Positions 7,059 through 15,724 of a DNA stretch of 64,000 nt are shown piece after piece. This DNA is from JBDTME01 sp964583795 (GTDB lineage: Bacteria; Patescibacteriota; Microgenomatia; UBA1400; PJMF01): NCBI GenBank assembly GCA_964583795.1, contig CAZOWX010000001.1, positions 1 to 64,000 on the forward strand, in the 5' to 3' direction. Every line of letters starts with the position of its first letter. Positions within the stretch are counted from its first letter, which is position 1. The notes under the pieces are model-generated. The model was not told where the DNA came from. It saw only the letters and a list, made by a program, of their open reading frames with translations, and did no database searches. A program made the position numbers and the translations under genes.

Positions 7059-8459
7059 ATGAAACGCACTTTAGTGAGTGAAACTACTCAAAAAGTCGGT
7101 GAGACTATCACGCTGCAAGGATGGGTGGCTACTAAACGCGATCATGGCAAATTAACCTTTGTCGATCTGCGTGATCGTACTGGTAAAGTCCAGTGTGTGG
7201 GGTATCAAAAAATGGGAGAGCTGACGACTGAATCAGTGGTCTCATTGGTTGGTGTGGTGAAAGCGCGACCTGAAAAAATGATCAACCCAGACTTGACAAC
7301 TGGTACTGTTGAGATAGATGTTCAAGAATACACGGTGCTGAACAAAGCAAGTGAGCTACCGTTGAGTGTTGATACTGACGGCAAAGACATCAGCGAAGAA
7401 GTTCGATTGAAATATCGCTATCTTGATCTGCGCCGAGCGAGACTCCAAAAGAACATTCGTTTGCGATCTGCTTTTTCCCAGGCAATGAGCGAAGCTTTTT
7501 ATAGTCGAGATTTTGTAAACATTGAAACTCCGATGCTCACCAAATCAACCAAAGAAGGAGCACGTGACTTTATTGTTCCGTCACGATTTCAGCCCGGCAA
7601 GTTTTACGCTCTGCCACAGAGTCCGCAACAGTACAAACAGTTACTAATGACCGCTGGATTTGAGCGGTACTTTCAGTTTGCCCGGTGTTTCCGCGATGAA
7701 GATTTGCGCGCTGACCGTGGTTTTGAGCTCACTCAGGTCGACGTTGAGATGAGCTTTGTCGATCGCGATACCGTGATGAGTGAGATCGAAGCGATTGTCA
7801 AAGAGTCGGTCAAAAAAGTCGAAGGCCAACTCAAAGATGAACAGTTTCCAGTGATAACCTATCAGGAAGCCATGGAGAAATATGGCGCTGATCGATTTGA
7901 TTTGAGAACAGAGGAAGATAAACAAGCCGGTAAGCTAGCGTTTGCTTGGGTAGTTGATTTTCCCTTTTTCAAAAAAGTTGATACCAACGATGCCGCTGAA
8001 GTACGTGATGGTAAAAGCGGTTGGACATTTACTCATAATCCATTTAGTACTCCCATTCCTGAGCACTTAGAGTGGCACTTAAAAGGGGAGAACATTGATC
8101 AAATTATCACCGCTCAGTACGACCTTGTTTGTAATGGCTTTGAGGTAGGTGGTGGGAGTATCAGGGCCCACGACCCCAAGGTGTTAACACAGACATTTAA
8201 GATCATGGGGTATAGCGATGAAGAAATAAAAGATGGAATTGGACACATGCTCGAGGCGTTTGGGGTGGGTACCCCACCGCATGGAGGCATTGCACTGGGA
8301 CTTGATCGGCTCATTATGGTGTTGTCCGGTGAGACTTCAATGAAGGAAAGTGTGGCATTTCCAATGACCTCTACCGGTCGAACAGCAGTGATGGATGCTC
8401 CCAACGTTGTAAGCGATGAACAACTGAAAGAGGTTTCGCTACGAGTAGTAAGCCAGTAA
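7059..8459 (+). CDS. aspS: Aspartate--tRNA ligase, short form without GAD domain
   Basis: The enzyme charges tRNA-Asp (possibly also tRNA-Asn). The order of parts is bacterial-type: an N-terminal OB fold with LQGWVATKRDHGKLTFVDLRD, the class II core with ALPQSPQQYKQLLM, motif 2 FARCFRDEDLRADRG and motif 3 GIALGLDRL, preceded by the family segment GVGTPPHGG. At 466 residues it is about 120 shorter than typical bacterial AspRS. The gap is precise: FDLR at about residue 285 is followed almost directly by FAWVVDFPFF, where other bacterial enzymes carry the GAD insertion domain. It has its own T-box leader. Whether it discriminates Asp from Asn tRNA cannot be read by eye. Confidence 0.95.
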   Translation: MKRTLVSETTQKVGETITLQGWVATKRDHGKLTFVDLRDRTGKVQCVGYQKMGELTTESVVSLVGVVKARPEKMINPDLTTGTVEIDVQEYTVLNKASELPLSVDTDGKDISEEVRLKYRYLDLRRARLQKNIRLRSAFSQAMSEAFYSRDFVNIETPMLTKSTKEGARDFIVPSRFQPGKFYALPQSPQQYKQLLMTAGFERYFQFARCFRDEDLRADRGFELTQVDVEMSFVDRDTVMSEIEAIVKESVKKVEGQLKDEQFPVITYQEAMEKYGADRFDLRTEEDKQAGKLAFAWVVDFPFFKKVDTNDAAEVRDGKSGWTFTHNPFSTPIPEHLEWHLKGENIDQIITAQYDLVCNGFEVGGGSIRAHDPKVLTQTFKIMGYSDEEIKDGIGHMLEAFGVGTPPHGGIALGLDRLIMVLSGETSMKESVAFPMTSTGRTAVMDAPNVVSDEQLKEVSLRVVSQ

Positions 8460-8550
8460 GTGTTTCACACAACTTAGCTGAAATTCTTTGCAGTATGTAG
8501 ACTTTAGTTTTGTGCTACAATTACAGGCTGCCTACAAGTTATTGTCCATC

Positions 8551-10785
8551 ATGAAGTTCAAACTCGAATCAAGCTACCACCCCACCGGTGATCAACCTCA
8601 AGCCATTGAGAAGTTGTCGCAGTGGATTAAAGATGGGCAACCACACCAGACTTTGCTCGGGGTAACTGGCTCTGGAAAAACCTTCACCATGGCGAACGTG
8701 ATCCAGAACGTGCAGAAGCCAACACTGATCATTTCGCATAATAAGACCTTGGCGGGACAACTCTATCAAGAGTTTCGTGATTTTTTCCCAAATAATGCAG
8801 TAAGCTACTTTGTCTCCTACTACGATTACTACCAGCCAGAAGCATATATTCCCACCACTGACACCTATATCGAAAAAGATGCCACGATCAACGACGAGAT
8901 TGATAAACTACGTCTTGCTTCAACCACCAACTTACTTACCCGTCCCGACTGTATCATTGTGGCCTCGGTCTCGTGCATTTATAACCTTGGCTCACCAGTT
9001 GAGTATGGCAAATACGTCTTAGAGTTAGTTGAAGGTGAAGTTATCTCACGCGAGACACTGATGTTGCAGCTGATTAACTTGCAGTATGAGCGATCAGATA
9101 TGGAGCTGCGACGGGGGACGTTTCGAGTCAAAGGAGAGGTGATTCAGATCTGGCCGGCGTATGAAGATCGAGCATTGCGATTGGTTGCGACTGGCACTAC
9201 TCTTGATCACATTGATTGGATTGATCCATTGACAGCAAAAGTGTTGCCACAAAGTGCAACTCAGTTGCGAGAATCACAATCAACCGACTCAAAAGTAAAG
9301 CGGTTTGTGATATATCCAGCAAAGCACTATCAGACCAACCCAGAAACTCAAGGTGATGCCATCAAACAAGTCGAGGCTGATTTACAGATTAGACTCAAAG
9401 AGCTTCGTGATCAAGGCAAAATTGTTGAAGCATACCGTTTAGAGCAAAAGGTGCAGTACGACATGGACATGGTACGAGAGTTGGGTTTCGTCAATGGAAT
9501 TGAGAACTACTCTCGATACTTTGATGGTCGCCAACCTGGGGATCCTCCATTCACTTTGCTTGACTACATGCAACATAACGCAGATACATTTGGGGATGGT
9601 AGCTTCTTGACTATTGTTGATGAAAGCCACATGAGTATCCCACAGGTGAGAGGAATGTTTGCCGGTGATCGCTCTCGCAAAGAAACGCTGATCCGCTATG
9701 GTTTTCGTTTGCCATCTGCCTTGGATAACCGACCGCTACAGTTTCCAGAGTTTGAGGCGCGCAATAAACAGTTTGTCTATGTTTCGGCTACGCCTGAAAC
9801 TTGGGAGTTTGATCACAGCCAAGAGCGAGTCGCAGAGCAGTTAATTCGTCCTACTGGCTTGATTGACCCTGATATTGAAATCCGGCCAACTGAAGGACAG
9901 ATTGCCAACGTACTCAAAGAAATTTTGATCAGAAAAGCCAAAGGACAGCGCGTATTGATTACGACTTTGACCAAAAAAATGTCAGAAGTGTTGACTGATT
10001 ATCTGAATGATCAAAGTAAGGTTTCAGCCGTCAGGTCTCAGGTGTCAGGAGTTGATGAATCAACAAGTGATCTTGACGCGACATCTATTATCCATAATCC
10101 AGAATCTAATAATCAATTAAAAGTTGCTTACCTACACTCTGATGTAGAGACACTGGATCGATCAGATATTTTAGACGATTTGCGCAGAGGCGAGTATGAC
10201 GTACTTGTCGGAATTAACTTGCTTCGTGAAGGGTTGGATTTACCCGAAGTAACTTTGGTTGCAATCCTCGATGCTGATAAAGCTGGTTTTTTACGCTCAA
10301 AAACTGCATTAATCCAAACCATGGGTAGAGCTGCTCGACACAATGAAGGACACGTCATTTTGTACGCCGATCAGATGTCAGTCGCAATGAAAGCGGCTAT
10401 TGAAGAGGTGAATCGACGAAGAGTGGTACAACTACAGTACAACCAAGATCACGGGATTACAGCACAAACCATTTCGAAACCCATCCGCGATCAATTGGTC
10501 AATAGAGTCAAAGAAGACGAACCAAAGTATAACAATCTATCCGATGCGCTACACAAAGAAAGCTCTAGGTCAGGGAAAGGAAAACAGGGAAAACCACCAG
10601 TTTGGGTAGAATTGAAAAAAGGTGAAACAGTGGATCTAAACGAAATTTCTGATGAACAGTTGCTTCCAGCAGAGCGCGATAAACTAATTAAACAACTCAA
10701 CAAAGCCATGAGAAACGCCGCCAACGAAATGGATTTCGAGCTGGCGGCGTTGATTAGAGACAAGGTGAAATCACTAGAACAATAA
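8551..10785 (+). CDS. uvrB: UvrABC excision nuclease subunit B
   Basis: UvrB is the DNA-damage verification helicase of nucleotide excision repair. It has Walker A GVTGSGKTFT near residue 38, the beta-hairpin region YYDYYQPEAY, motif II TIVDESH, the late motifs GINLLREGLDLPEV and QTMGRAARH, and a C-terminal UVR domain (NEMDFELAALIRDKVKSL) that binds UvrC. The frame is open from 8488, but the ATG at 8551 starts the conserved FKLESSYHPTGDQPQAI, giving 744 residues. An insertion at about residues 489-525, between TDYL and KVAYLHSD, includes the translated repeat VRSQVSGV (10028-10052). Helicase motifs around it are intact. uvrA and uvrC follow downstream on the same strand. Confidence 0.96.
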   Translation: MKFKLESSYHPTGDQPQAIEKLSQWIKDGQPHQTLLGVTGSGKTFTMANVIQNVQKPTLIISHNKTLAGQLYQEFRDFFPNNAVSYFVSYYDYYQPEAYIPTTDTYIEKDATINDEIDKLRLASTTNLLTRPDCIIVASVSCIYNLGSPVEYGKYVLELVEGEVISRETLMLQLINLQYERSDMELRRGTFRVKGEVIQIWPAYEDRALRLVATGTTLDHIDWIDPLTAKVLPQSATQLRESQSTDSKVKRFVIYPAKHYQTNPETQGDAIKQVEADLQIRLKELRDQGKIVEAYRLEQKVQYDMDMVRELGFVNGIENYSRYFDGRQPGDPPFTLLDYMQHNADTFGDGSFLTIVDESHMSIPQVRGMFAGDRSRKETLIRYGFRLPSALDNRPLQFPEFEARNKQFVYVSATPETWEFDHSQERVAEQLIRPTGLIDPDIEIRPTEGQIANVLKEILIRKAKGQRVLITTLTKKMSEVLTDYLNDQSKVSAVRSQVSGVDESTSDLDATSIIHNPESNNQLKVAYLHSDVETLDRSDILDDLRRGEYDVLVGINLLREGLDLPEVTLVAILDADKAGFLRSKTALIQTMGRAARHNEGHVILYADQMSVAMKAAIEEVNRRRVVQLQYNQDHGITAQTISKPIRDQLVNRVKEDEPKYNNLSDALHKESSRSGKGKQGKPPVWVELKKGETVDLNEISDEQLLPAERDKLIKQLNKAMRNAANEMDFELAALIRDKVKSLEQ
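10028..10052. repeat. Repeat fragment inside uvrB (GTCAGGTCTCAGGTGTCAGG)
   Basis: It matches the GGTCTCAGGTGTCAG opening of the T-box leader repeat (6711) and is read in frame in a loop of UvrB that most relatives lack. Confidence 0.65.
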
Positions 10786-10786
10786 A

Positions 10787-11131
10787 CTAGTGCATGAAAC
10801 GGGCAGAATCAAAGTATTCTCGTAAACGCTCCTCTTGATTTGTACGGCAAGTCACTTCTGGTTGATCTTTTTGATCTTGTGTTCGTGCAAGGCTTACAAC
10901 GATACGAGTCGATTCAGCTTGACTTGTTTCAACTACTGGCATAGTCCGCCTTTCTTCTTCAATCCTAACAAACGCTTGACTAGTAATAGATTTGGGTTTG
11001 TTTGTAAAAATCGAAGAAGGCTTAATTATACCTCGAAAAACCGGGCATTTCAACGGTTTGTGATTAGGGAGTGTTTTGATATGATTATTGGAATACCCCG
11101 ACACATTTATTCGAAGTTTTGCTCCCTGCAC
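10787..11131 (-). CDS. Hypothetical small protein, up to 114 aa
   Basis: I do not recognise it. The frame opens at a GTG at 11131 (114 residues); an internal ATG at 10942 preceded by GAAAGG would give only 51 residues (MPVVETSQAEST to the C-terminal YFDSARFMH). The second half is hydrophilic and charged like a real protein, with no membrane span. It runs against uvrB, from which its stop is separated by one base, and diverges from uvrA. A competing plus-strand frame over the same bases looks like a shadow. The gene may be real in the short form only; the roughly 520-base gap between uvrB and uvrA otherwise holds no gene. Confidence 0.42.
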   Translation of the reverse strand: MQGAKLRINVSGYSNNHIKTLPNHKPLKCPVFRGIIKPSSIFTNKPKSITSQAFVRIEEERRTMPVVETSQAESTRIVVSLARTQDQKDQPEVTCRTNQEERLREYFDSARFMH

Positions 11132-11213
11132 AATTAAAAACCTTCTTATCTTTTCTTTCTTTGTTTATTGAATGCTTACCCTAGCCTATCTTCCTATTTC
11201 CCTCTATTTCATG

Positions 11214-11219
11214 TATACT
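11214..11219 (+). promoter_or_regulatory. Candidate -10 box for uvrA
   Basis: TATACT about 90 bases before the uvrA start. No convincing -35 box or LexA-like palindrome was found by eye. Confidence 0.35.
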
Positions 11220-11268
11220 AACAAACCGCGGCTTGTCGTACCCGCTCGAGAAAATCCTAATTGAACGT

Positions 11269-11301
11269 ATCTATAATCCATCATCCATTATCTATTATCT
11301 A
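11269..11301. repeat. Short-word repeat (ATCCATCATCCATTATCTATTATC type) before uvrA
   Basis: Imperfect ATC(C/T)ATTATC words end nine bases before the uvrA ATG. Same style as the other short-word repeats of the first 15 kb, with another word. Confidence 0.55.
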
Positions 11302-11309
11302 GTTAAATC

Positions 11310-14219
11310 ATGGACAATATCAAAATCACGGGTGCCAGACAGCACAATCTGAAAAACATCGATGTCACCATCCCCAAGCATAAGTTGGTGGTGCTGACTG
11401 GAATGTCTGGAAGCGGGAAAAGCTCTCTGGCTTTTGACACTCTGTACGCTGAAGGTCAGCGTCGATATGTCGAGAGTCTAAGTTCGTATGCTCGGCAGTT
11501 TCTCGGTGTGATGGAGAAACCAGATGTTGATCATATCGAAGGGTTATCGCCAGCTATCTCTATCGACCAAAAAACTACCTCGCACAACCCTCGCTCAACG
11601 GTTGGAACTATTACTGAAATTTATGATTACTTACGTTTGCTGTTTGCCAGAGTAGGCCACCCACACTGTCCCAACTGTGGTCGAGAAATTTCCTTTCAAA
11701 CAGTAGACCAAATCGTGGACGGCATTTTCACCCAATTGGAGCAAAAATTTAATGGTCAACCAGTGCGATTCATGATCATGTCGCCAGTGGTACGTCAGCG
11801 TAAAGGAGAGTTTTCGAGTTTACTCGAAAATATTGCCAAACGTGGCTATCAGCGTGTTCGTATCGATGGTAGTGTCCTGTCAGTTGAGGAAGACATCTCC
11901 CTGATCAAAACCAACAAGCACAACATTGATGTGGTGATGGACCGGTTTGTGATGGGGAGCGATGTTCTGAAAGATCAAAGTACCAAAAAAGAGTTTCGGA
12001 CTCGTTTGGTTAGCGCGATCGAAGACTCGATCAAACTTTCCGACGGATACGTGATTGCATCGTTTGTTAGTGATCCAGGATTATCATTTCCAGATAAACC
12101 TAAAGAGATGGATGATGTATTGTTCAGCGAGAAATTTGCTTGCAGTTACTGTGGGATCAGCATCCCAGAAGTTGAGCCACGGTTATTTTCCTTTAATGCT
12201 CCGCAAGGTGCTTGCGAGACCTGTCATGGACTTGGAAAATTGCTCAAAATTGATCCACAAAAAATTATTGCTCCAGCTCTGAGTTTGACTCAAGGAGCGA
12301 TTATCCCGTTCGCTCGAATGATGGAGAATGACACCTGGTGGGCGAGAATCGTCAAAACAGTCGTTGAAGACTACGGGAGCGATTTTCGCAAAACGCCATT
12401 TGAAGAGTTTAGCCCTAAGCTAAAAGAGGTGATGCTCAATGGTACCGACAAAGTGTACACGGTCAAGGGAACCAATAAAGAAGGGAGACCGACACAAATT
12501 TATGAGAAGTTCGAAGGCTTTGTGAAGAATTTGGAGCGCCGCTACACTGAAACTGACTCTGAGTACATTCGTAAAGAAATTGAGCGGTTCATGCACAAAC
12601 AAATCTGCCCTTTATGTTTGGGTGCACGCCTAAAACCAGACGCCTTAGCTGTCCATGTCGCGGGGCTGAATATTTCGCAAGTAACTGAGCTTCCAATTGT
12701 ACGCACTCTTGATTGGATCAATAAGTTACTCCCTGAGGTTTTATCAGCAAAAGAAAAAGTGATTGGGGAGTCAATTGTCAAAGAAATTGCAGCACGCTTG
12801 GACTTTTTGAACTCAGTGGGACTCAATTACTTATCGCTAGCTCGAGAATCCGGAACTCTAGCAGGAGGAGAGGCTCAACGCATTCGTCTCGCCTCACAGA
12901 TTGGAACAGGACTTACTGGAGTCCTCTATGTGCTTGATGAGCCCACCATTGGATTGCATCAACGTGATAACTACTTGTTGATCGAAACGTTGAAAAATTT
13001 ACGTGATAAAGGGAATAGTGTTGTCGTTGTTGAACATGATCGCGACGTGATTAATAGTGCTGACTGGGTGCTTGATTTTGGGCCAAAGGCCGGGAAAAAC
13101 GGTGGAACAGTGATTGCCGAAGGAACTCCGGCACAGTTGATGGAGCAACCAGCTTCAATCACCGGGAAGTATCTGAATCACTCCAAAAAAGTCACACGGA
13201 AACAACTTACAGCAGAACCGCAAGAGTTCATTACTATTACTGGTGCAGCGATGCACAACCTGAAAAACGTTTCCGCTAACTTTCCGTTAAAGCGATTGGT
13301 CTGTATTACTGGATTATCTGGATCAGGCAAATCGACACTGCTTCACGACACGTTGTATAACAACCTGGCTCGTGAGCTTGGGTATAGCGTGGATGGTATT
13401 GCTGGAAAGATTGATTCGATTGAGGTTCCTCCGCAGGTAAAGCGAATTAGTTTAATTGATCAAAGTCCCATTGGTAGAACTCCACGATCAAATCCTGCAA
13501 CATACACCAAGATTTTTGATCAAATTCGGCAGATTTTCTCTCAAACTGCTGATGCCAAAGTAAGAGGCTATAACTTGGGAAGATTTAGTTTTAATGTTCG
13601 AGGAGGACGATGCGAGGCCTGTCGAGGAGAGGGGCAGATTAAGATTGAGATGCAGTTTCTCCCAGATGTCTATGTCACTTGTGACGTGTGTCATGGGAAA
13701 CGATACAATGAAGAAACCCTTGAGGTGAAGTATCGCGACAAAAATATTGCTGAGATTCTGGGTTTGAGTGTTGATGATGCTTTTGAGTTTTTTCATGCAC
13801 ATAAACAGTTACAACACAAACTTAAAACGCTCAAAGAAGTGGGTTTAGGATATATCGATCTTGGTCAACCAGCCCCCACGTTATCGGGAGGTGAAGCCCA
13901 ACGCGTAAAGTTAGCAAAAGAGTTATCAATTCGCTCCAATGAACATACCGTCTACTTGCTTGATGAGCCTACAACTGGGTTACATTTTGAAGATATTCAG
14001 AAACTACTGAATGTTTTGGGGCAACTTGTTGAGCAAAATAATACGGTGATTTTGATCGAGCACAATCTCGATATTATCCGAAACTGTGACTGGATTATTG
14101 ATCTCGGACCAGAGGGCGGAGAGTTTGGTGGGGAAGTAGTGACTGCTGGAACCCCACAACAAGTTGCACTGCATCCGAAGTCTTGGACAGGAAAGTTTCT
14201 AAAGAAAGAATTGCTGTAA
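11310..14219 (+). CDS. uvrA: UvrABC excision nuclease subunit A
   Basis: UvrA is the damage-recognition ATPase that loads UvrB. The 969 residues carry two ABC-type ATPase halves. Walker A motifs are GMSGSGKSSL (near residue 33) and GLSGSGKSTL (near residue 671); ABC signatures are LAGGEAQRIRLA and LSGGEAQRVKLA, each followed by a Walker B of LDEPT type. Zinc-module cysteine pairs appear at CPNCG (near residue 120), CSYCG, CETCHG, CPLCLG and in the second half CEACRGEG/CDVCHG. Length is close to the usual 940 residues. It begins at the ATG at 11310 just after a short-word repeat. uvrC starts 24 bases after its stop, so uvrA-uvrC are neighbours, though uvrC has its own -10 box. Confidence 0.97.
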   Translation: MDNIKITGARQHNLKNIDVTIPKHKLVVLTGMSGSGKSSLAFDTLYAEGQRRYVESLSSYARQFLGVMEKPDVDHIEGLSPAISIDQKTTSHNPRSTVGTITEIYDYLRLLFARVGHPHCPNCGREISFQTVDQIVDGIFTQLEQKFNGQPVRFMIMSPVVRQRKGEFSSLLENIAKRGYQRVRIDGSVLSVEEDISLIKTNKHNIDVVMDRFVMGSDVLKDQSTKKEFRTRLVSAIEDSIKLSDGYVIASFVSDPGLSFPDKPKEMDDVLFSEKFACSYCGISIPEVEPRLFSFNAPQGACETCHGLGKLLKIDPQKIIAPALSLTQGAIIPFARMMENDTWWARIVKTVVEDYGSDFRKTPFEEFSPKLKEVMLNGTDKVYTVKGTNKEGRPTQIYEKFEGFVKNLERRYTETDSEYIRKEIERFMHKQICPLCLGARLKPDALAVHVAGLNISQVTELPIVRTLDWINKLLPEVLSAKEKVIGESIVKEIAARLDFLNSVGLNYLSLARESGTLAGGEAQRIRLASQIGTGLTGVLYVLDEPTIGLHQRDNYLLIETLKNLRDKGNSVVVVEHDRDVINSADWVLDFGPKAGKNGGTVIAEGTPAQLMEQPASITGKYLNHSKKVTRKQLTAEPQEFITITGAAMHNLKNVSANFPLKRLVCITGLSGSGKSTLLHDTLYNNLARELGYSVDGIAGKIDSIEVPPQVKRISLIDQSPIGRTPRSNPATYTKIFDQIRQIFSQTADAKVRGYNLGRFSFNVRGGRCEACRGEGQIKIEMQFLPDVYVTCDVCHGKRYNEETLEVKYRDKNIAEILGLSVDDAFEFFHAHKQLQHKLKTLKEVGLGYIDLGQPAPTLSGGEAQRVKLAKELSIRSNEHTVYLLDEPTTGLHFEDIQKLLNVLGQLVEQNNTVILIEHNLDIIRNCDWIIDLGPEGGEFGGEVVTAGTPQQVALHPKSWTGKFLKKELL

Positions 14220-14231
14220 TCCCCTGAGTGT

Positions 14232-14237
14232 TACAAT
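14232..14237 (+). promoter_or_regulatory. Leaderless-type -10 box for uvrC
   Basis: TACAAT, six bases (TACTCC), then the ATG at 14244. It lies in the 24-base gap after uvrA, so uvrC can be transcribed on its own. Confidence 0.65.
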
Positions 14238-14243
14238 TACTCC

Positions 14244-15623
14244 ATGATTGAAAAAAGCAAAGTTCTCAAGTGGTTCTCTGATTACCAAAAAGCTCTGCAT
14301 AAACCGGGAGTGTACTGGTTTATGAATGCTGATGGAAAAGTAATCTACGTTGGTAAAGCCAAAGATCTCAAGAATCGCCTCTCGTCCTACACGCAACTCA
14401 CTCAACTCCATGGCAAAACACAGCGCATGGTCACGCAAGCTGTGAGACTAAAGTTTGAAGTGCTGGAAAGTGAGCTAATGGCTTTGCTTGTCGAAGCAGA
14501 GTTGATTCGACTCCACCAACCGCAATTTAATATTCTTCTCAAGGATGACAAGACCCCACTCTATATCTACATTACCAAAGGTACGTATCCACAAGTGAAA
14601 ACTGTTCGAAAAAAAGAGATTAAACGACTCATGGCGCAGCAACAGCTGAAACAGCAGGATATTTTTGGGCCATATCAGAGTGCGTATCGAGCGAAGGAAA
14701 TTTTGAAATTAGTGAGACCAATTTTTCGATGGTGCGATCATCCGATGAGCCTCAAGCCTCAAGCTTCAAGCGACAAGCTGCAAAAAGCGTGTTTCTACTA
14801 TCATATCGGGAGATGCAGTGGAGCGTGTCAAGGTAAGATAGAGCCAAAAGAGTATCTGGAAATGATTCAGCAGCTTAAAAAGTTTCTCGCTGGAAAATCT
14901 GGAGAAGTGTTGAAATTTTTTAAAGAACAGATGGAGAGTGCCTCGAATGAGATGGAGTATGAGCTAGCTGCAAACTATCGTGATGCCGTTCGCTTGATTG
15001 AAGGCTTTTTGAAACCAACATTTAAAATTAAGCCTGATTTACAATTACCGAAGCTGTATGAGTCGATGGTGCAAGAAGGACTGTTACATCTGCGAAAAGA
15101 AATTCGCCAATTTTACTCACTATCAAACGACTATCCGTTGCTTCGAATCGAAGGGTACGATGTTAGTAATATTCAAGGAAAAAACGCAGCCGTCTCGATG
15201 GTGGTGTTTACCAATGGCAAACCAGATAAAGGACAGTATCGGATGTTTAACATCAAAACCCTCGATACACCAAACGATTACCATATGATGAAGGAAGCCA
15301 TCACAAGGCGACAAAATCACCCAGAGTGGGGAAGACCAAGTTTATTGTTGATTGATGGTGGACGTGGGCAGTTGCGCTCAGCACTCTCTGTTTGGAACTG
15401 GGAAGTACCAGTAGTCTCAATTGTCAAAAATCCAGATCGTTTAGTGATCCCGATTTTCGAGGATCCGACCCAACCGTCTCTGAAAGGAATCAAGTATCAC
15501 TTTGTTCTTTTTCCCGAAAATCACCCAACATTGACACTGATCCAGCAAATTCGTGACGAATCACACCGTTTTGCCAAAAAACAGCATACTAGGTTGAGGA
15601 ACAAGGCCATTATTGGTGTCTAG
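14244..15623 (+). CDS. uvrC: UvrABC excision nuclease subunit C, lacking the C-terminal HhH region
   Basis: UvrC makes the two incisions of nucleotide excision repair. Visible parts: an N-terminal GIY-YIG nuclease (PGVYWFMNADGKVIYVGKAKDLKNR), a cysteine segment CFYYHIGRCSGAC, a UVR domain (NEMEYELAANYRDAVRLIE) and the RNase H-like nuclease with IEGYDVSNIQG and LLIDGGRGQ. The protein is 459 residues against about 600 in most bacteria and ends right after DESHRFAKKQHTRLRNKA, so the tandem helix-hairpin-helix DNA-binding part is absent. No leftover HhH coding sequence is obvious downstream. Residues about 168-180 (SLKPQASSDKLQ) come from an inserted short-word repeat. Confidence 0.93.
   Translation: MIEKSKVLKWFSDYQKALHKPGVYWFMNADGKVIYVGKAKDLKNRLSSYTQLTQLHGKTQRMVTQAVRLKFEVLESELMALLVEAELIRLHQPQFNILLKDDKTPLYIYITKGTYPQVKTVRKKEIKRLMAQQQLKQQDIFGPYQSAYRAKEILKLVRPIFRWCDHPMSLKPQASSDKLQKACFYYHIGRCSGACQGKIEPKEYLEMIQQLKKFLAGKSGEVLKFFKEQMESASNEMEYELAANYRDAVRLIEGFLKPTFKIKPDLQLPKLYESMVQEGLLHLRKEIRQFYSLSNDYPLLRIEGYDVSNIQGKNAAVSMVVFTNGKPDKGQYRMFNIKTLDTPNDYHMMKEAITRRQNHPEWGRPSLLLIDGGRGQLRSALSVWNWEVPVVSIVKNPDRLVIPIFEDPTQPSLKGIKYHFVLFPENHPTLTLIQQIRDESHRFAKKQHTRLRNKAIIGV
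14749..14780. repeat. Short-word repeat inside uvrC (CCTCAAGCTTCAAGCGAC type)
   Basis: Imperfect copies of a CTCAAGC/TTCAAGC/GACAAGC word, translated in frame between WCDHPM and the cysteine segment of UvrC. Confidence 0.65.
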
Positions 15624-15636
15624 AAATCTACAAATT

Positions 15637-15664
15637 CTCATATTACTTGATCTTGTAATATGAG
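15637..15664. terminator. Inverted repeat after uvrC, possible weak terminator
   Basis: CTCATATTAC (15637-15646) and GTAATATGAG (15655-15664) form a perfect 10-bp stem around an 8-base loop, 14 bases after the uvrC stop. There is no T-run, so it could be an RNA-processing or operator site instead. Confidence 0.4.
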
Positions 15665-15724
15665 AGGTCACTGTTAGAATTCCAATAAATAAAGCTATAG
15701 AAAAAAAGTATTTAAAAGAACATT

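Noticed and set aside
10835..11137. Plus-strand 100-residue frame opposite the small hypothetical gene
   Set aside because: It is rich in F, S, C, N and R with no start signal, and overlaps a more protein-like minus-strand frame; it looks like an antisense shadow.
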